Source: Candidatus Altimarinota bacterium
GTDB lineage: Bacteria; Patescibacteriota; Gracilibacteria; BD1-5; UBA2023
Direction: 5' to 3'
Assembly: GCA_013268835.1 (NCBI GenBank)
Contig: JABFSX010000004.1
Span: forward strand, 186,001 to 250,000
DNA: 64,000 nt
Part shown: piece by piece, positions 1 through 11,213 of the stretch
How the letters are laid out: every line of letters begins with the position of its first letter
How positions within the stretch are numbered: position 1 is the first letter of the stretch
Notes under the pieces: model-generated
What the model was told of the DNA's origin: nothing
Seen by the model: only the letters and a program-made list of their open reading frames with translations
Databases searched by the model: none
Program-made: the position numbers and the translations under genes

Positions 1-1177
1 TCAAAATCCTGTTGCTACTGCAAGCGTAGTCACAAGACTCTATGGGGTACCATATGGAGCCAATATTGGTTATAGCATTACTCGATGAGTAAAGATTCAT
101 GGAGAATATGTATTCTCATCAAATGCATCAAATGTATCTTGTCAGGTTTGGTATTCAAAAAATGCCGCAAGTTCTCTCGGAGATTTTCTTACATTTGCTA
201 TAGAAAATTGACAATCAAATACTTCATCAAAAATAAGCGACTCATTTGATATTGATACAGCAAGTATAAATGCTGATGCTCCTTCTTTTGTAATTCAATC
301 TAAATGTGGATGATTCGTAAACGGAGTATATACGAATGTACAAGATCGACAGGTAGTAACCCTTATAACACGGAAACCTGTTGTTGAATATTTCCGACTT
401 GTTCAGAGTACTGACGAAACTGTAATCGAATGGTCTGCTACGGATACAAGTGCAGAATTATGTACTCTTAAAAAGAGTGGTCCTACTGGTGCTGTTCAGT
501 TCCAAGTAGCATATCCAGCAAAAAATACCTACAGAGAACTAAAAACAAGTTCAGTAGGAGCTACCTATCAACTCTCTTGTCCAAATAAAAATGGTACCAC
601 AACTTCTGAGAATATAACTATTCCAGGTGCACCAACTCCTCCTGTAGTAGTAAATAATTCTGTTCCGTCTATATCTGTAGATAAGTCATCAGCAACTGCT
701 GGTAGTACAGTTACATTTAGCTGGAATGCCAATGGAGGGACTCAGTGTTATACTTCTGTAAATGGAAATAAGACTGGTGATGTAAGTGGTGGGTATGGAA
801 CTATCCCAGTTGCTAATGCTCCTGCTGGAGTATATTCAGCAACACTTAGTTGTTCATTTGATGGCTCTATTCGAACCTCTTCTCCAGTACGAGTAACAGT
901 TACAAATCCAGCTGTAGTAGTAAATAATTCTGTTCCATCTATATCTGTAGATAAGTCATCAGCAACTGCTGGTAGTACAGTTACATTCTATTGGAATGCC
1001 AATGGAGGAACTCAGTGTTATACTTCTGTAAATGGAAATGTGAGTGGTTATGTGAGTGGTTCATCGGGAACTATCCCAGTTGCCAATGCTCCTACTGGAA
1101 CATATTCAGCAACACTCAGTTGTTCATTTGATAATTCTGTTCGAAGCTCTTCCCCAGTATGAGTGGTTGTGAATTAA
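1..1177 (+). CDS. Ig-like repeat surface protein, C-terminal part
   Basis: The gene enters from the left edge and ends at TAA 1175-1177; about 391 residues are in the window under code 25. In-frame TGA codons at 89, 212, 314 and 1160 read as Gly. The last 180 residues are two tandem repeats of about 90 residues starting VVVNNSVPSISVDKSSATAG (644 and 914), each with a W, two Cys (TQCYTSV, SCSFD) and a beta-rich pattern typical of Ig-like extracellular domains. The upstream part is also Thr/Ser-rich with paired Cys. Inferred to be exported and displayed; the signal peptide would lie outside the window. The exact family was not identified. Confidence 0.8.
644..1177 (+). repeat. two tandem Ig-like repeat units of about 270 bp
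   Basis: Two direct repeats inside the surface protein gene begin at 644 and 914. They are nearly identical over long stretches (for example gtagtagtaaataattctgt in both) and differ mainly around the middle loop. This indicates recent domain duplication. Confidence 0.85.
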
Positions 1178-1190
1178 TCTCCCCTCATAT

Positions 1191-1225
1191 AAAAAAATCC
1201 TCTCAATTTTGAGAGGATTTTTTTA
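1191..1225. terminator. bidirectional terminator between the Ig protein and nrdG
   Basis: Stem AATCCTCTC / GAGAGGATT with loop AATTTT, flanked by an A run upstream and a T run downstream. It sits between the converging ends at 1177 and 1223 and can serve both genes. It overlaps the nrdG stop codon. Confidence 0.85.
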
Positions 1226-1924
1226 TAAACGAATCTTGCATTCTTTCACGGACTCCAGGGCTATTTCTTGGAATTTTTTCAGATAATTTTCATGAAAGGA
1301 ATGTCATATAAAAGATGGATCAAGTGTGATACTATCTCGATAATTCTGAATATAATATTTCTTTGCTCCAGCAATATACGAAGCCATCTCACGAATATCG
1401 TTTTCGGTATGGACTCACTCAATCACGGTGGATCGAAATTCATAATCTTTTGCCTGATTGATAATCAACTTAATACTTTTTTCATACTTCTCTTTTTCGA
1501 ATGAAACTCCGACAAGAGATGGATATCACTCCCAAGTATGCTTGATATCCATAGCAAAATAATCCACCAGATTTTCACGAATAAGCCGAGCAATCATATC
1601 TGGATTTTTACCATTGGTATCGAGTTTTACAAGGAATCATTTTTTCTTGATTCTCTGACAAAAATCTGGAAGATCTGGGTGAATCGTCGGTTCTCCTCAG
1701 CAAATAGAAACCCCATCGAGGAGTCCCCTTCTTCGATCCAAAAAGTTGAAAAAAACCTTCTCTGAAATATGAGCATCTTGATTTGCTTGGATCTGACTCG
1801 GAATTACCATCTCAGGATTGTGACAAAATCCACACCGAAGATTGCAACCAGCCGTAAAAACTACACACGCAATCTTACCTGGATAATCGATGAGAGTGCT
1901 TTTTTGAAGCCCTGAAAGTATCAT
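1223..1924 (-). CDS. nrdG: anaerobic ribonucleoside-triphosphate reductase activating protein (radical SAM)
   Basis: NrdG uses a [4Fe-4S] cluster and S-adenosylmethionine to make the glycyl radical on NrdD. The N-terminus LQKSTLIDYPGKIACVVFTA is followed by the radical-SAM CxxxCxxC motif (CNLRCGFC). Several TGA codons read as Gly, including one in the GGEPT-type stretch after DGVSIC. The protein is 233 residues. ATG 1924 is chosen over ATG 1978 because family members begin near MILSGLQKS and because 1940-1965 is a hairpin, more likely untranslated. The gene is last in the nrd operon. Identity is secure. Confidence 0.93.
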
Positions 1925-1925
1925 T

Positions 1926-1965
1926 TTATAAAAAGAAATGATATCCTCACTCTCGTGAGGATATC
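1926..1965 (-). promoter_or_regulatory. hairpin with T-rich tail ahead of nrdG (possible attenuator)
   Basis: A perfect 11-bp inverted repeat, GATATCCTCAC / GTGAGGATATC with a 4-base loop (1940-1965), lies between the glycyl-radical fragment and nrdG. On the minus strand it is followed by a T-rich stretch. It could be a partial terminator lowering nrdG expression relative to nrdD, or an mRNA stability element. Confidence 0.5.
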
Positions 1966-1981
1966 TTAAATAAGACATGAA

Positions 1982-2146
1982 TTACGCAGAAACCGTATTT
2001 CCTTCAAAACACGTTCGAGTATAGAACTCTGACTTTTTCCCATTATTAAACTGCGTCACTGGACGATAGTATCCCATCACCCGAGTATAGATCTCACACT
2101 TGGTTCGACTCACCTCATTCCCTGCTGCATCCACAAATGATTCCAT
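1982..2146 (-). CDS. separate glycyl-radical C-terminal fragment of NrdD (54 aa)
   Basis: This short gene encodes what is normally the extreme C-terminus of class III ribonucleotide reductase: KCEIYTRVMGYYRPVTQFNN followed by GKKSEFYTR. The glycine in RVMGYY (residue 25, codon GGA) matches the radical glycine of bacterial NrdD proteins. It starts at ATG 2146, 25 nt after the TAG that ends the main nrdD frame, in a different reading frame. The intervening bases are T-rich and do not look coding. It probably associates with the truncated NrdD as a radical-bearing piece. The alternative is a recent frameshift or sequence error splitting one gene. Confidence 0.8.
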   Translation of the reverse strand: MESFVDAAGNEVSRTKCEIYTRVMGYYRPVTQFNNGKKSEFYTRTCFEGNTVSA

Positions 2147-2171
2147 AAAAAAGAAAGAATAAAAAATAAAA

Positions 2172-4373
2172 CTAAACTGTTACAGAAGCGAATTCTTCGA
2201 GTTTCTCAGAATTGGCCGTATAATTGGCACGAATCGACATATCGAATTTTTGTCATTTGTACCCGATTTCTTCATCACACTTCGGACAATAGTCGTGCTC
2301 TCCAGTGATATATCCATGCTTTGGACAAATTGAGAATGTCGGAGTGACCGTAATATACGGAAGCTGATAGTTCTCGATAACTCGACGAACGAAGTTTTTG
2401 CATTGCTCGGCTTCGAGTTTTTCTCCCATATAGAGATGGAGCACTGTTCCTCCGGTATACTTGCATTGAAGGTCATTCTGACTTTCGAGGGCCTCGAAGG
2501 CATCATCGGTATAATCCACGGGAATCTGACTGGAATTCGTATAGTATGGATTTTCTGGAGTACCAGCCTGGATGATATCTGGATGTTGCTTCTTGTCTTC
2601 TCGAGCAAATCGATACGTCGTTCCCTCGGCAGGAGTTGCTTCAAGATTATACATATTTCCTGTTTCCTCCTGATATACCCTGAGGATGTCTCGCATAAAA
2701 TCGAGGATCTCTGTAGCAAATTGTTTCCCTGTTTCTGATGAAATATCATCTTTTCATCCTGTGAAATTCAGAATTGCTTCATTCATCCCATTGAGTCCAA
2801 TAGTAGAGAAGTGATTACGGAATGACTTCAAGTATCGATACGTATATGGATAGAGACCACTTTTGAGCCACTTCGTGAGCTCTTTTCTCTTGAGTTCGAG
2901 TGATTCTCGAGCAAGGAGCATCAAGTGTTCGACTTGTTTCTTGAATCCCTCCATATCCCCTTGATAGTTGTATCCGATTCGAGCCATATTGATCGTCACG
3001 ACTCCAATCGATCCCGTCATCTCGGCAGAACCAAAGAGTCCATTTCCACGCTTGAGAAGCTCACGGAGATCGAGTTGCAAACGACAACACATTGAACGAA
3101 CTGCTCCAGGCTTGTAGGCATCTGCATTTTCAACCCGAGTGATATTTCCATTCTCGTCTTTAACTCGTTTGTACTGTGATCCGATAAAGTTCTGAAAGTA
3201 CGGAAGTCCGTACTTCCCTGTCATGGCGAATATCCGATCTACTGCAGGATCTTCCCAAGGGAAATCTTCGGTAATATTGTAGGTTGGAATCGGGAATGTG
3301 AATGCTCTTCCTCGATAGTCACCCGCTGAATATACTTCGATCAATGCTTGATTGATGATAGCTCGCTCCTTGTCCAGTTCTCCATATTTTTTGGTATATT
3401 CACCGAGATCATATCCTCCGAGATGGAGTCCTTTCTCTACGAGATCTTCTGGACAAGACCAATCGAGTGTGATATTCGTAAACGGAGTCTGAGTCCCCCA
3501 ACGAGATGGAACATTGAGCCCGAAGACAAAGTTCTGCATCTGCTGGAGTACATAGTTGTACGTCTTATCGGCGATATAGGCTTCTTTGAGTTCTTCGGTT
3601 GCAAAAGTTGTATGATACGTCTCGATATCTTGGATAATCTCTTGTTCGTACTTATGAACGAATGGAGAAAGATAGGTATCAAACGATGAAAATGCTTGTG
3701 CTCCAGCCCACTCATTCTGGAGTGTTCCAAGAAAGTTGATCATCTGATTCACGGCGGCTTGGAGATTTTTGGGTGGAGCGGATTCGATACGATTCGGCAT
3801 TCCATTGAATCCTTCTTCGAGGAGCTGACGGAGTGACCATCCTGCACAATATCCACAGAACATATCGAGATCATGGATGTGGTAGTCCCCATTGCGATGT
3901 GCATTCCCGATCTCTGATGGATAGATGTGTGAGAGCCAATAATTTGCTGTCACTTTTCCAGAAGTATTGAGGATCAAACCCCCAAGAGAATAGCCAGAAT
4001 TTGCATTCGCATTCACTCGCCAATCCGAACGATCGAGATATTCATCCATCGTCTTTCCGACTTCGAGCATCACTGCCTGATCCGTACGAGCCTCCGCTCG
4101 CTTCTCACGGTAGAGAATATATGATTTTGCCACTTGATCGTGCTCATGCTTGATGAGTACTTCTTCCGCAATATCCTGAATATTTTCCACACTGGGAAGC
4201 TCAACAGGATATCGGAATTCTGCGATATCGATGATTTCATCAGTAAAATTCCCCACTTCTGAAAAATCATTTCCCCCAACCGATTCGATCGCTTTTTGAA
4301 TTGCGGATTCGATACGAGCACGGTCAAATGTGACAATTGTCCCATTTCTTTTCCGGATTTTATAGATAGCCAT
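2172..4373 (-). CDS. nrdD: anaerobic ribonucleoside-triphosphate reductase, catalytic body
   Basis: Reduces ribonucleotides to deoxyribonucleotides without oxygen. Residues 1-95 are an ATP-cone (YKIRKRNGTIVTFDRARIE ... LYREKRAEAR). The core holds YCAGWSLRQLL, VRSMCCRLQLDLRELLKRGN and the family stretch EMTGSIGVVTINMARIGYN. Zinc-binding ICPKHGY and CPKCDEE lie near the end. One TGA (after LNFTG, 2754) and another after EIGYK read as Gly. The 733-residue protein ends at TAG 2172 just after the zinc site and lacks the glycyl-radical segment, which is encoded by the next small gene. It is first in the operon and is preceded by two NrdR-type boxes. Confidence 0.95.
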
Positions 4374-4394
4374 AAAAAGATTAAAAAAATATAA

Positions 4395-4443
4395 ACACTA
4401 TATATAGTTATAGTAGTTACTAGCTGAACACAGCATATAGTTT
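4395..4443 (-). promoter_or_regulatory. two NrdR-box-like operators upstream of nrdD
   Basis: Box 1 at 4395-4410 reads ACACTATATATAGTTA; box 2 at 4428-4443 reads ACACAGCATATAGTTT. Both resemble the known NrdR consensus ACACWATATATWGTGT. Their starts are 33 bp apart, about three helical turns, the arrangement typical of NrdR repression. They lie 22-70 bp upstream of nrdD, so nucleotide-dependent repression of the operon is inferred. Confidence 0.7.
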
Positions 4444-4693
4444 ATTTCATGTATGTAAAGAAAAAACGATCACAAAAATGATACAGGGTATCATAAAGAG
4501 ACTTCGTGAAGAATTTGAAGCCATTTTATTTTAGTGGACAATTTTTATATATAATTCGGAAATAAAAAATCAGTCACAAAAAAATATCTCCTCGATTTCA
4601 CTAAAATTCTAAGAAAATAGTACGAGGAGAAAAAATGGATTGACTTGAAGTGAGAAAAAGAGAGAATTATATGAAAATATGTAATGAAAAAAT
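4444..4693. other. AT-rich intergenic region between nrdD and the RloC-like gene
   Basis: No gene is visible under code 25. It holds the divergent promoters of nrdD and the gene starting at 4694. A TTGACT at 4639 with a weak AT-rich -10 about 17 bp on is the best promoter candidate for the latter. No Shine-Dalgarno site precedes ATG 4694. Confidence 0.4.
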
Positions 4694-7258
4694 ATGGCCT
4701 CAACGACAACAAACAAAAAACAGATTGTAGACTTCCTGTGGGAGTGGGCTGAAAGTAATGGAGAATGGAGCAAACTACTAATTGACAGAGTTGTAAGTAC
4801 TGAAAGTAATTTGTTGCCATCCGACAGAAGCCAAGTTTTCAACTATTTTTTGCAATCAATAAATTTACATACAGGACTTCCTGCACTTACAACAACAAAA
4901 CCAAACTATGTTCCAACTGATAAAATAATAGAGCTGGAAACTTTATCAGACATAACAGGAGTAAATAAACTTGCAAAAAATCAAACCTTAAAATTTAGTA
5001 AAAATTTAACTATAATTTATGGGGAAAACGGAACTGGTAAAACTGGTTACGGCAGAATACTTAAAAGCTTAGGCTTTAGCTATGACCCAAACAATACAGT
5101 TCATCCAAATATTTATGGAGCAGTTGAAGCAAAAACAGCAACCATAAATTTCAAATCAAATTGAGCAGCTCAAACATTTAATTGGACTGGTGCCAATAAA
5201 AATATTGAACTTCAAAACATTTCAGTATTCAATAATAATTGTGTTCAAATTTCACTTTCCGACAGACAACTAATCGTTTCGCCAATTGGCTTTCATCTTT
5301 TCAATATCATATCATCAGAACTCAACGAACTTACACAATTACTAAACGCTAAATTAGCCTTACATCCAACTGCTATTAATTGGTCGGACAGTTTAAATTT
5401 AGGGACACCACAGCAAATTTTCATTTCAGGACTTTCAGCGACATCGACAGAACAAAAACTAACTGAACTCTCAAGTATAACATCAGCTCAAGAGCAAGAA
5501 TTAATAGATAAACAAACAGAGTTATCGCAATTAAATAAAGCACTACTTCAAACAGAAATACAAAATCTTAACAGTTCAGTAGCAGAGCTTGGAATAATTA
5601 TTTCCAAAATTCAAACTTCTCAGGAAAATTTTGTTTCAGAGAATTGGCAAAAGCTTATTGACTTAAATAAGAAAATAGCCTCATTAGAAAGCAAAACTAA
5701 AACAGGAATTAAAGAAATAGCAGAGAGTAATGGAATCGAGTTTTACGAAACTCCACAATTCCAATCTTTCATAAAAGCAGCGGAGGATTATATAAAAGTC
5801 ATCAATAAACCTGAATATCCGAATATACAAGACACTTGCATTTATTGTTTACAGCCACTTGAAAATGAGGCAAAAATATTGCTATCAAGTTACCGAACAC
5901 TTTTAAACGACAAAACGCAAGAAAATTTATCTGAATTAAAACAACAGAAAACTAATCTAATAAATCAAGTTTTAAAAATTGAAACTAACTTACTTTTTCA
6001 TCAACCAACATTTGGAATTGATGAAAATCAAAAGGCAATTCAACCGACAGAAATAATAGAATACAATACGAATTTAGAAAGTTTAAAATCAACTTTTACA
6101 ACAAATAAAATTGTTGACGGTTCATTATTTAGTTTTAACTATAACAAATATATTAAATTCTTAACCGATAAAAAGACAGTTATTAATGAAGTTCTTGAAC
6201 AAAAGAAATTATTACTAACAAATCTTTCAACAAAAGAAACCGAACTAAAAAATAAAATTTCTGAGTTAAAGGATCGTAAATTTCTTTCAACTAAAACCAC
6301 TGAAATTAAAGGAATAATCTCAAACCTTAAAATAATTGAAGCACTTCAATCAAAATCAAATAGCTTTTCAACTAACGCAATAAGCAGAAAAACAACAGAT
6401 GCAAGAGAACAATTGGTTGAGCAAAACTTTAATGACTTGTTTCAAGCCGAATTAAAACTATTCAAAAAATCAGATCTAAAAATTGAACTAAATTTTGGAA
6501 CGGATAAAGGAAAATCTAAAATTTCACATAGACTTAAATCAAGTTACACTCTTGCAGATATTTTAAGTGAGGGCGAACAAAAAGCAATTTCGCTAGCCGA
6601 GTTTTTAACTGAATTACAATTGGATAATATCAAGGCACCAGTGATTTTTGATGATCCTGTTAATAGTTTAGATCATAGAATAATAGATGAAGTAGGAAAG
6701 AGATTTATTGAACTTTCTAAGCAACGACAAGTAATTATTTTCACACATAGTATATTATTGCTTCACAGCTTAATTCAACAATCAGAATTAGACACAAATA
6801 AACAAGCTAACGTTGATTTTGAATTTCACAAAGTGAAAAACAATTTTGGAATAACTGGAATACTTGATGAAGTAGAGGAAATGCATTGAGTTACTTACTA
6901 CACCAAAAGACTTCAAGCAGTAATTGATACGAAACCATCTCCAGACCATGATGAAGCTAAACTTGCAGCCGAAGGTTATGGTTATCTACGTTCTGCTATA
7001 GAAATTTCGGTAGAAGATGACTTACTTAAAAAGACAGTTAAAAGATATAAAAAGGGAGTTGCGTTTCCATCTCTTTTAAGAATCGAATGAAGCAAAATCG
7101 ACACAAACAAAGGAAAGATAAATGACATTTATGAAAAATGTTGTGTTTCAATCGTTGGTCATAGTAGTCCAGAAGAAATCAATACAACACCGACAATTGC
7201 GGAACTAAAGGTGGACTATGAAGAATTTAAAAAAGTACGTAAAATATTTACATCCTAG
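4694..7258 (+). CDS. RloC/PrrC-type AAA ATPase, probable tRNA anticodon nuclease
   Basis: An 854-residue SMC-like ATPase. Walker A GENGTGKT is near residue 110. Long coiled coil flanks a zinc-hook-like CIYC (residues 382-385). The ABC signature LSEGEQ is near 625, Walker B VIFDDP near 650 with a following SLDH. The C-terminal 100 residues carry R766-xxx-E770 and H823, the Arg/Glu/His arrangement of the PrrC/RloC anticodon nuclease centre. Zinc hook plus ATPase plus that triad is the RloC layout: an abortive phage-defence enzyme that cuts tRNA. Only three in-frame TGA occur (5162, 6888, 7087), and Leu TTA and Arg AGA dominate, unlike neighbours, which suggests recent transfer. An unrelated coiled-coil defence ATPase remains possible. 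Confidence 0.65.
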
Positions 7259-7314
7259 TATTATTTTCCTTTAATTCTTATCCAAACCATTTCTACATCT
7301 TTTTAAGAAATCTC

Positions 7315-9690
7315 CTACCGCTTCGGTCTGAGAATCACCACGAGAACTATATATACTAGTAATACTCCGAGGATCACCCATCCAACTGATACCCATGGCA
7401 TCGTGAGGATAGTGCTGGCACGCACGATAAACCAGAGAGCTACCACACCGACTATCACAGAGAATATCCATGAAACTACGAAGATGACCATCCGGCTCGA
7501 GCGAAGCGAAGTGATAGTTTTCTCTGGAACGAGACCGAAGAGCTCATAGAGGCGGAGCTTCATCGACTCCACTCCCCTCATCCGAGAGAAAAAAGATACA
7601 ATCGCAAACAGGGCAAATACAGAGATAAAAACGAGAAAAAGTCCGATAACAGCCAATATCTTACTCGAGATATCTCGTACTACTGCGAGGATATTCTCGA
7701 TATCGATAAAGGTCACATGAGGACCAGAATTCTCGATGATGGTCTTTTTCCAGCTCTCAGAATCAGGCGTATATGCCGAAGCAAAGTAGGTCTTTGGTGC
7801 TGAGCGAAACGCCTCAGGATCAAATGAAAAATAGAAAAATGGACGAAATCCTTGTCTCGAACTCTCACGGATATTGGCTACCGTCAGAGATATCTTCTTT
7901 CCTGAGAGGAGAAAGTCTATCCTATCTCCGATATCCACGCCAAGTCGCCGAGCAAAGGCATCATCGACCGAGACCTCATCAGCATTGATAGTATTTTTTC
8001 ACTTGAGAATTGTATTTTCGAGTGGACTCAGTGTCACATTGAACTCTCGAGTAAATTCGCCACTCGGATTCTCGGTTCCGAGATGTTCAGCAAGAGTTTT
8101 ACCATTGATGTTAGAGATACGAGCTCGCAAGATACTATACATCTCACCACCCGAGAGGACTTTTTCGACTTTTTCTCTATCGGATTCGAGGATATTCAGG
8201 GCAAATATATTGGCATTCTTGTCTGCGTCGACTGTGAGCTCCGAGCGAAACGCCAGTGAAAACAGGATAAATATAGTGAGAAATGTTGTAACAAAAAAGA
8301 GTGATATCGTGATGGGAATCGTCGGAGTAAGTGGTCTTACGAGTGTCCGCAGAGCATCATAGATGAGAAAATTCTTCTCCCGAGTAGAGCTAGCAAGTCG
8401 GAATATCCAAGCATACAGTCATCACAAGAGCGTCGCAAGAATCCCGAACACTACACCGATACCGAGCACCACTTTCAGTGAAAAAATAATATCTTCAAAT
8501 ATTACCACAATCACGACTATGCCCACTGCGGGATTAACCAGATTACTCGGTTCGAGGATTTTTTGGATGATTTTATTTCACTTTTTCCACTCAGGAAGTA
8601 TTCCCCATCGTGATTGCCAAGCAGGGAAAAATCCAGCAAAGATAAGGAGAACTAAGAGAACGAGAGAGACAAAAAATGATGAAAAAACCCATCCAAAGTT
8701 CTCCGCTCCAGGATATGTTCCGATAAAAACAAGGAGAAAATAAGAGATAATTCCTCCCAGTATGAACGCCAGAGGGATGATGATCGTATAGAGAATCAAG
8801 AAGAGTATCGTCTGACGCCATCGAGAAAATCCAAGCGTCTCAACAATCCTCAGGGTTCGAGCCAGCATATCAAAAAAAGTATCATGTGCGGACCGGAGTA
8901 TCACGAGGGCAAATATGCTCGATACTACAAGAATGAGGAGGATATAGTCTGTGAGTTCTTCTACAGTTTCAAGATTTCTCTCGGATCGATCTTCATAATT
9001 ACGGATTCGATAGGACGAGAGCGAATCGATGGATTCCAGTTGAGATGAGAGTATCTTGGCACGACGCTCATCAGAAAATGAGATAAGAAGATCATAGTTG
9101 AGTCTTGATCCCGACGAGAGGAGCATCGAACCCGATAGGAGTGACTCAGGCAGGATGAGGAGATGATTCTCAGTTCCAAGAGAAAATCCCATATCACTCG
9201 ACTCTACGATACTATCGGTTATCTTGATTTCTTTTCCATCCAGAGAAATAATTCCTCATGATGCAAATCGAGTGATGAGTTCTGGTGTTGCGGATATCTT
9301 TTGAGGATTATCTCCACTTCCTGTTTTTTCTGTTTTGAGGATTCCTCGTTGTGGGTAGGTACCCGTATAAGTGATCACTTTTACGAGTCCTGTCTTCCCT
9401 TCACGATCAAAGAGAGTGGTTGAGAACTCATGTCGTTCTGCCCAAGTATATACTTCCCCCGAAAGATACGGAGAAAAAACATCATGAAGAGATATTCCTG
9501 TATAGCCCTGTGGAGAGATGATCATATCAGCACCAAACAATGGTCGTGTCTCGGCTGCAACACTGGTTTTGATATTGGAGCTGAGTTGCCCGAGTGTGAC
9601 GAATCCAACGGTCGAAGCAAGTATCACTACGAACAGTATCAGGAGAGATTGCCAATTCCTAAAGATGATAAGACGAAAAAGGGTAAGCAT
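7315..9690 (-). CDS. FtsX/MacB-type ABC transporter permease
   Basis: A 791-residue permease with an N-terminal membrane helix (LFRLIIFRNWQSLLILFVVI), a large extracytoplasmic region, and FtsX-like membrane bundles around residues 285-425 and 640-790. The ending VVILRPKR is at TAG 7315. TGA codons read as Gly, including two in a row near 8420. Two FtsX blocks in one chain match exporters of the YbbP type, which move lipids or lipoproteins or act mechanically on the envelope. It lies downstream of the matching ATPase (9752-10411), separated by a short gap holding a 25-bp repeat. The substrate is unknown. Confidence 0.88.
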
Positions 9691-9717
9691 AATGTAATAT
9701 GGAATATTTTAGTGGCT

Positions 9718-9742
9718 GGATTGCTTCCTTCGTCGCAATGAC
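9718..9742. repeat. interspersed 25-bp repeat, copy 1
   Basis: The 25 bases are identical to 12443-12467. The core ATTGCTTCCTTCGTCGCAAT resembles short repeats of the type GTCATTGCGA...GAAGCAATCC known from many bacterial genomes. This copy lies between the ABC ATPase and permease genes. Confidence 0.7.
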
Positions 9743-9751
9743 GAAACCAAA

Positions 9752-10411
9752 CTATTTTTTTATCAGTTTTCCTCCGTGAAGTTTCCAGATCATATCAGCA
9801 CGACTTGCTATATCCGCATCGTGAGTGATCATCACAATCGTGTTTTTGGTTTCTTTATGGAGCGTATCGATAATATCCATAATCCGAGATGCATTCCCTT
9901 CATCCAGATTCCCCGTCGGCTCATCTGCGAGAAGAAATGGTACATCTGCAACAAAGGCTCTTGCGATAGCCACACGCTGTTGTTCACCACCTGAGAGCTC
10001 AGTCGGATATCTCAGTCACTTCCCTGTGAGTCATACCTTATCGAGAATCTCACTCGTCGCATATCGTCGTGGGGCATGGGAGATATCAAGGATGAGATCG
10101 ATGTTCTCTTCGACGGTGAGATTCGGTATGAGCTCAAAAGCCTGAAATATGAACGCAATATGTTGACCACGATATTCGATCATCGCATCTCTCGAAAGGG
10201 TTGTGATATCTGTATCATCGAGTGTGATATTCCCGAGATCGGGCGAGAGTATCCCAGCGATCAGAGATAGGAGTGTTGATTTACCCGCCCCACTTGCACC
10301 CATCAGCGCTACGAAACTCCCTTGGTCGATAAGCCAATCCAAGTTAGTAAAAAGTGTCACTGTCTCACCACGAGACGTATACGATTTGGAGATATTTTTG
10401 AGTGTGATCAT
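9752..10411 (-). CDS. ABC transporter ATP-binding protein (LolD/MacB type)
   Basis: A 219-residue ATPase with Walker [11 protein letters not shown]-loop [17 protein letters not shown], signature [14 protein letters not shown] and Walker [13 protein letters not shown], then the H-loop MITHD. The ADEPTGNLD form is typical of LolD/FtsE/MacB partners of FtsX-like permeases. Two TGA codons before the signature read as Gly (KVGLTGKGLRYP). It almost certainly pairs with the adjacent permease. Confidence 0.92.
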
Positions 10412-10510
10412 AATATTATGAGAATAGTTCTCGTGAAAAAATATTATACGGATTTCAATGAGAAAACAAGGAAGAAAGATGAATTAACTCAAGATAAAAA
10501 ACTGATCTTC

Positions 10511-11212
10511 TTATCTCCACAGTATCCAAAATACTCCATACAAAATAGGCACATGAATCATATAAATGATAAGTGCATATCGACCGAAAAAAGTGAGAAA
10601 ATTATTTTCAGAGAGATTCCAATCGAGATATACAAGAAGCTGATATCTTATGAAGATATATCCCATCCCCTGACCAATAAGATAGTATCCGAACCATGGA
10701 ATAAGTGGATAGTAATCCGCCGAAGCATAGTCTCAAGGTGGAAATCCAATCGGTATCAGAAATACTGAGGCTATATCCAAGGATGAAATATATGGAAATG
10801 AGAGTACAAAAATACCAAGAATGAATGCGAGATATCAACTGCGTATTGTGAAGATTCCGATGAGACTCGCCAGTGCTAGAAAATGAAGTATTCCCCATGA
10901 TATCCCAAACTCAGGAATAAATAGATATGTAACAATAGTCACACTAAGTGCCAGGAATGAAAGAATCCCTGCTCGCTTGAGGGTTTTTTGTATAATCGTA
11001 TCTATAGAATTCCTCTGAAATGAGAGTACTGAGACAAATCCAGCCAAGAAGATAAAGGTGATAACGATCATATATCTCAGAATATTCCAGAATCCATCTC
11101 AAAAAGGGATAATATCTTGGATGAAGATATACTCAAGGAGATAATTCGCATGAAAAAATATCATACCGAGAACCGATGTTCACCGAATAGCATCAAGTGC
11201 TGTATATCGCAT
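10511..11212 (-). CDS. DUF1624/HGSNAT-like membrane acyltransferase-type protein
   Basis: A 233-residue membrane protein starting RYTALDAIRGTSVLGMIFFH, with Gly from TGA. The D-IRG-S...MI.FH start is the hallmark of the heparan-glucosaminide N-acetyltransferase/DUF1624 family and of acyltransferase-3-like proteins. Several hydrophobic helices follow, ending IYMIHVPILYGVFWILWR. It starts one base after the GDSL gene stop, so translation is probably coupled. A role in acetylating an envelope glycan is inferred. Confidence 0.75.
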
Positions 11213-11213
11213 A

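Noticed and set aside
1925-1978. A longer NrdG starting at ATG 1978.
   Set aside because: The extra 18 residues come from a hairpin and have no match to the family; ATG 1924 gives the usual start.
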